Assembly (NCBI GenBank): GCA_963971285.1
Contig: OZ020253.1
Span: 3,844,001 to 3,908,000 of the forward strand
DNA length: 64,000 nt
Source: Astropecten irregularis
Taxonomy: Eukaryota > Echinodermata > Asteroidea > Paxillosida > Astropectinidae
Direction: 5' to 3'
In this document: piece after piece, positions 12,901 through 18,900 of the stretch
Numbering within the stretch: the first letter of the stretch is position 1
Layout of the letters: each line of letters opens with the position of its first letter
Notes under the pieces: model-generated
Told to the model about the DNA's origin: nothing
The model's input: only the letters and a program-made list of their open reading frames with translations
The model's database searches: none
Position numbers and translations under genes: made by a program

Positions 12901-15900
12901 ACATTTCGATCCTAGCAGGATCTTTCTCAAAGGCTAGGCCTGACATTTCGATCCTAGCAGGATCTTTCTCAAAGTTAGCCTTTAAGAAGGATCCTGCTAG
13001 GATTGAAACGTCACGCCTAGCCTTTGAGAATAATTTTGCTAGGATCGAAACGTCAGGCCCTCCTAACTCAAAGCGAACTAAAGAAGAGATGGATTTGACA
13101 CTGAGGTCTTTCAAGAGGTTCGGATGGCTAACCAAGTCTACTATACTTAATATCTCTCAGCCCCTAGAAATGAAATGTCCGACTTACTTGTAGGCGATCG
13201 GTTGGCAGACCACGTTGATCAGGGAGTCGATGCAGAGGTCAAAGAGTTCATGGTTCAGTAAGAGTTGAAACAGCATCTCAGTGATGGGATCAATGTCGTT
13301 CAGGGGAACGTTGAGCTGGACCCAGCTGGAGAAACACTTGAGGGCTTGAAGGCGGACGGCATCGGGGGAATCCTGCTGCTCCAGGAGGGTCTTGATGAGG
13401 GGCATGACTAGAGGGAGGAAGAGGAAGAATATTGAGGAGCACAGTAGTGCACAGTAGAGCACCACATTTAAGGTTACTTCATACTTGTGGTCAAAGAAAT
13501 GCAGATTCATGGGCAAAAATATCAAAATTTGAGGGAAAAATATGAAAAGTTGACGCAGGGTTTTCCATGTGAAGATGACAGCATAAGAAGTGTATTCTAA
13601 TTGGAATCTTTATTATTTTTACCATGTTGAAGACCGCTTTCTAACTCATGTCGAACTGTTCCTCTTCTAGACGGAGGAAGTGGCGCTGTGTGGAACTACA
13701 GAACAAAAAAACAAACAAACATTACTCAAAATTACAATACAAATGTCAACTTGTATCAACTTGTGGAGAATATGAACCGAAGTGGAGAATATCCACACCG
13801 GTGAAGGGCAAGCCTAATTTGCATATTATTACTTGCCGACCAAAATCATTTAATATTCACAATATAAACCGAGTTGAAAGAAAACTAATTCAATTTGTGT
13901 TTAAATTGAAAAGTGAAGAAAGAAAATTAACAGGAGTGGGATTCGAACCAACAAGCTCCAAAATACCGTACCAGTGCTCTACCAACTGAGCTATCCAGCC
14001 CTATGTTGGTGGTTTCCCTAATAGTCAATTATCTTTGTTCGGTTGGCAGTCAGAAGCCATGAAACCACTCACATACTGCTATATCCCAAGGATCATTTAA
14101 GATACGCGCAGCATTAGCAATTCTGCAACCTGAAAAACAGTTCATGGGGGATCACTCAAATAAAACAAGGGATTAAAATATAATGCCACTGTTTTAAATA
14201 TCATTACTGACTAGTTTCAAATTCAGTTTGTGCTGTGATACCATAAGACAGTAATGTGATTGGCCGATTGGACCGATAATTAAGCATGACATCACTTTGT
14301 AAATATTTGATTGGCTGATTGGACCTTTCGTAATGCATGACATCACTTTGCACAACTTTGATTGGCTGATTGGACCTATAATTATGCATGACATCACTTT
14401 GCACATCTTTGATTGGCTGATTGAACCGATAATTATGCACGACATCACGTTCAACATCTTTGATTGGATGAATATAATATTTAAGATTATTTACCTCCTC
14501 AGGCAGGACTGTAAGCAGCTCCAATAAAGCAGTACATCTGTGAGTTGCCTGAAAATGAAAAAAAGACTTATAAAGGGCTTATCGAGATAAGGTAATAATT
14601 TCCAGGCATCTATAAACAAATATTAACCACCTTTTCATTTTCAAATAAATTTCGAAATAATAAAATAATTCAGTTTAAAGTTTAATATGTGCCTTTTGTG
14701 TATTTAAATTTGAAATTATTTTGACCACCTCCAGTAACCTGTGTTTATTACGGGCTCATTAAATTCTGTTTTGGCATAATTTATGTTATATTGGACTCAT
14801 GTAGACCAGACAAATTCAGTTTAAAGTTAGGTCCTTTTTGTGTATTTAAAATTGAAATAATTTTGATCATCTCCAGAAATCAGTGTTTATTAAGGTCTCG
14901 TTAAATGTGTCTTTGATGTTACTTGTTTTATTGGATTGATGTAGACAGGATGATTTTGCTACTGGACAATAAATGAAATGAAATGAAAATAAATATATAC
15001 ATGTATGCATGTCACATGGTGTTACTGCAAACTAATACTTTGGCTACAAAACTGTGCTTGAAAATTTTTTAATTTTTTCTTGCAGCGTAGTTGGTTGCCT
15101 CCAAAAACCAAAGTACAAAATTACCTTTAATAATTATATAAAAAAGCACTACTGGAGAAATTTTTGCATGAAAATAAGATTGACTAACGTCCAACTGTGG
15201 GATATCTGTCTGCTGAAAGGTATCAATGATTCCCTTCACCGCATCGGGCCAGACTTCAGGCATGGTGTTCAGAGCAAAGGAAGACAACTGCAAAACAAAC
15301 CAATCAAATACAATGCTATAGAATGATCCAACAGCACGATATACTGTCCCCCATTTCTGCAGTGTCCCCACCCGCCTTTTGTCCGACAACAAATGAATTT
15401 ACGCTCCGTCGCACTATATAATTGCAGGGTGTACATCCCCTAGTGTACATCCCATCATTAGGGGATGTACACCCTGCAATATAGAGTGCGGCAGATGTAA
15501 ATTCTTTTGTTGCCGGACAAAAGGCGGGCAGTGACACTGCAGTAATGGCGGGTGTTTCCTACATCCATGGTCGCGCCGTCGGATCAGTATATAAAAAACA
15601 ATGCTACAAGCTGCATCCTCTTTGAGTGATCCCCATGTTGCAGCATTGCTAATGCTGCGCATATCTTAAATGATCCTTGGGATATAGCAGTATGTGAGTG
15701 GTTTCATGGCTTCTAACTGCCAAATGAACAAAAATAATTGACTATTAGGGACACCACCAACATTGCGCTGGATAGCTCAGTTGGTGAGAGTGCCGATACA
15801 ATATTCCGGAGGTCCTTGGTTCAAATCCAGCTCTAGTAAATTTTTCTTTGTTCACTTTTCAAAATACAATGCTATCACTGAAAGATTAACAAAGAATGTT

Positions 15901-18900
15901 GACTGGAGTGGGATTCGAACCCGGACCTCAGAAATATGCCATAGCGGTGCTCTAACACGTGAGCTATCCAGCGTTACACTTGTGGTGTCCCAAACTTCAA
16001 ATTGTCTCAAAATCTTAAATTAAGTCATTGAAAAGTGATCAAAGAAAAATTGACTGGAGCAGGATTCGAACTAGTGACCGCCAGAATACCGTAATGGCGC
16101 TCTACCAACTGAGCTATCCAGCCCTATGTTGGTGGAATTCCTAATTTTTCTCTGTTCACTGTTCAATGACTTAACATTAATCTAGTCAGTTTCCCTTATG
16201 GCTATTTCAGTGATGACCAACATTTTAAATTCATAAAAATCTCGATCTAATGGCCGATGAGCTTCAAATTGTACGAGGGAAATCAGATTTCTTAGCCTCC
16301 AATTAGTCTTTTAAAAGGCAATATAATAATTATACCGTGCTCAGATGAAAATGATCATATCTGACGTACATGTATTAAATGTAGTATCATACTTTGGTAA
16401 AGTTGACAGAACAGCTGTGGTCTGTTCATAATTTGATTTGTCATGAACTAAAAACAAACCTGTGAAATTTTCAGCTCAATTGATCATTGGAAACAGTCAA
16501 AAACAGCAAAAAAGCGTTGTAATTGTTACGCGAAATTGAGAGGTAATTGTTGTTGTGAGGTTTTGATTTCGAAGATCAAAACTGTTTTTCAGTATTTTGT
16601 TTTACTCATTTCTGGATATATACAGCATTTCAGGCCGAAAGATTTGAACAGAATGTTTCTACCATCCCCATCTTTATACCATGTAAGTTGTAGGTAAATC
16701 TGTGAAGATTTCTGTTTTGGTTTCCTACCAAAGTATGATACTACCTTTAGGGTATTGAATTAGTAGTACAATCAGATACATTTCTATATTAAACGATTAC
16801 CATACAAATATCACAGTATGTAAATTCCACTAAAAATCATACAAACAGAAGAAATAGCTAAAACTGTTCATAAGACCAACGAAAGTTGATGACTAGTTTC
16901 TTGTCAGCGCCCGCATATGATTTAGGCCCCGCACCAACAAAATTTGTTATGCCAAAAATTCATTTTTTTGCAAAACATTTTTGGGAAAATCCTGGCAAAC
17001 GACTCCCAAGCTATTAAAACTGGGCACAAAAGGTCGTAGCCAGTCAGTCATGTCCTTCTCGTCACAACTCAATAGAACTGATATTGGAATCAAACTCACA
17101 TTTCTGGGTGAATTAAGAACCTAAATCTGTTTCAAAATGGCAGTTGTGCATGTGTATGGGCTGCATTTTGCCATGATAAAGAATAATGAATAATGAAAAC
17201 AAAAACTCGCCCAAATTTGATAAATGGCTGACGAGAAACTAGTAATCAACTATCGTTGGCCTAAAGGTGACCAAAACTAACCATAATTTCATAGATTTCT
17301 GCAATCAATTTGATCGAGACGAAACACAAAATAAGACAGGATTGTTAGTAAACAAAAAATAACGGACTGGTCCACTTACCGCAATGCATAAACGGGTCAA
17401 AACAATCCGTGCCCCCGCTCCGAAAGCAAAGATTTGTCGAAATAGCTGAGTCCTTAGAATATCATACTGCTCCGGGTGCACCTCAACCCTATTAGTAAAT
17501 CAACGATGATAATCTCTACATTTTCAAAGTTCTGTCTCCAACAGGCTTGCTAACATTCATTCCGATTTCCTGTGACATTTTGCTACAACCAACACCGCAG
17601 GAAATACCCATTTAAAATTTGGGTTACTGTGCTGAGCTGTGATAAAATGCGTCCGGATATGACTTTCTGTTCGACACTTTTTTCAAGCAGGCTCTTAATT
17701 TTCGGGCGGAGTTGTGGCGGTATTAATGGAGGAGAGAGAGAAGGGTTGTACGTGGATCGGGACTACCGGTAATTGAATGTGGTGACATGATGGTTATGGT
17801 GACATGACAGACAGGTTGTGGATGGTGGATTGTGGACAGAATGTGGACAGCTTGTGGACAACTTGTGGATGGACAGAGAATCGTTGCCATGAGATGACAG
17901 CCATAGTGGACAGGTAGGGGACAGAATGTGGACAGGTTGAAGTTTGTGGACAGTTTGTGGACAGTTTGTGGACAGTTTGTGGACAGAATGTGGACAGGTT
18001 GAGGACAGCCTGTGGACAGCTAGTGGACAGGTTGTGGAATGTGGATGAACAGAGAATGACTGCCATGGGATGATGACCATAGCGGACAGGTAGTGGACAG
18101 GCTGTGGATGGTGGATTGTGGACAGGTAGTGGACAGTTTGTGGACAGCTTGTGGATGACAGAGAATACTGCTGTGGGATGATGACCATAGTGGACAGGTT
18201 GTGGATGGACAGAGAATGATCGCCATGGGACGACAGCCAAAGTGGGCAAGTAGTGGACAGGTAGTGGGAAGTTTGTGGACAGTTTGTGGACAGTTTGTGG
18301 ACGGGATGAGGACAGCTTGTGGATGGACAGAGGATGACTGACGTTGGATGATGAACATAGTGGACAGGTAGCAGACAGGTTGCGGATGGACAGAGAATCA
18401 ATGCCATGAGATGACAGCCATAGTGGACAAGTGGTGGACAGGTAGTGGACAGTTTGTGGAGAGAATGTGGACAGGTTTGAGATTGTGGACAGGATGAGGA
18501 CAGCTTGTGGACAACTTGTGGATGGACAGAGAATGACTGTCATAGGATGATGACCATAGTGGACAGGTAGTGGACAGGTAGTGGACAGATTGTGGATGGA
18601 CAAAGAATGATTGCCATGGGATGATGACTATCCAGCATAGTGGACAAGTGGTGGACAGGTAGTGGACACTGGACAGTTTGTGGACAGCTTGTGGATGGAC
18701 AGAGAATCTTGCCATGGGATGACAGCCATAGTGGACAAGTAGTGGACAGGTAGTGGACAAGCTGTGGGTGGAGACTGATTGTGGACAGGTTGTGGATGGA
18801 CTGAGAATGATTGCCGTGGGATAATGACCATCCAGCATAGCGGACAACTGGTGGACAGTTAGTGGACATTTTGTGTACAGTTTGTGGACGGGATGTGGAC

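Noticed and set aside
12617-13193. 172- and 184-codon frames on opposite strands
   Set aside because: Both run through the palindromic family E expansion, which explains their mirror-like content.
14071-14131. Additional IPO13 exon between exons 6 and 7
   Set aside because: It has a TTTTTCAG acceptor and an open frame, but the same sequence occurs at 15650 as SINE tail, and exon 7 joins exon 6 correctly without it.
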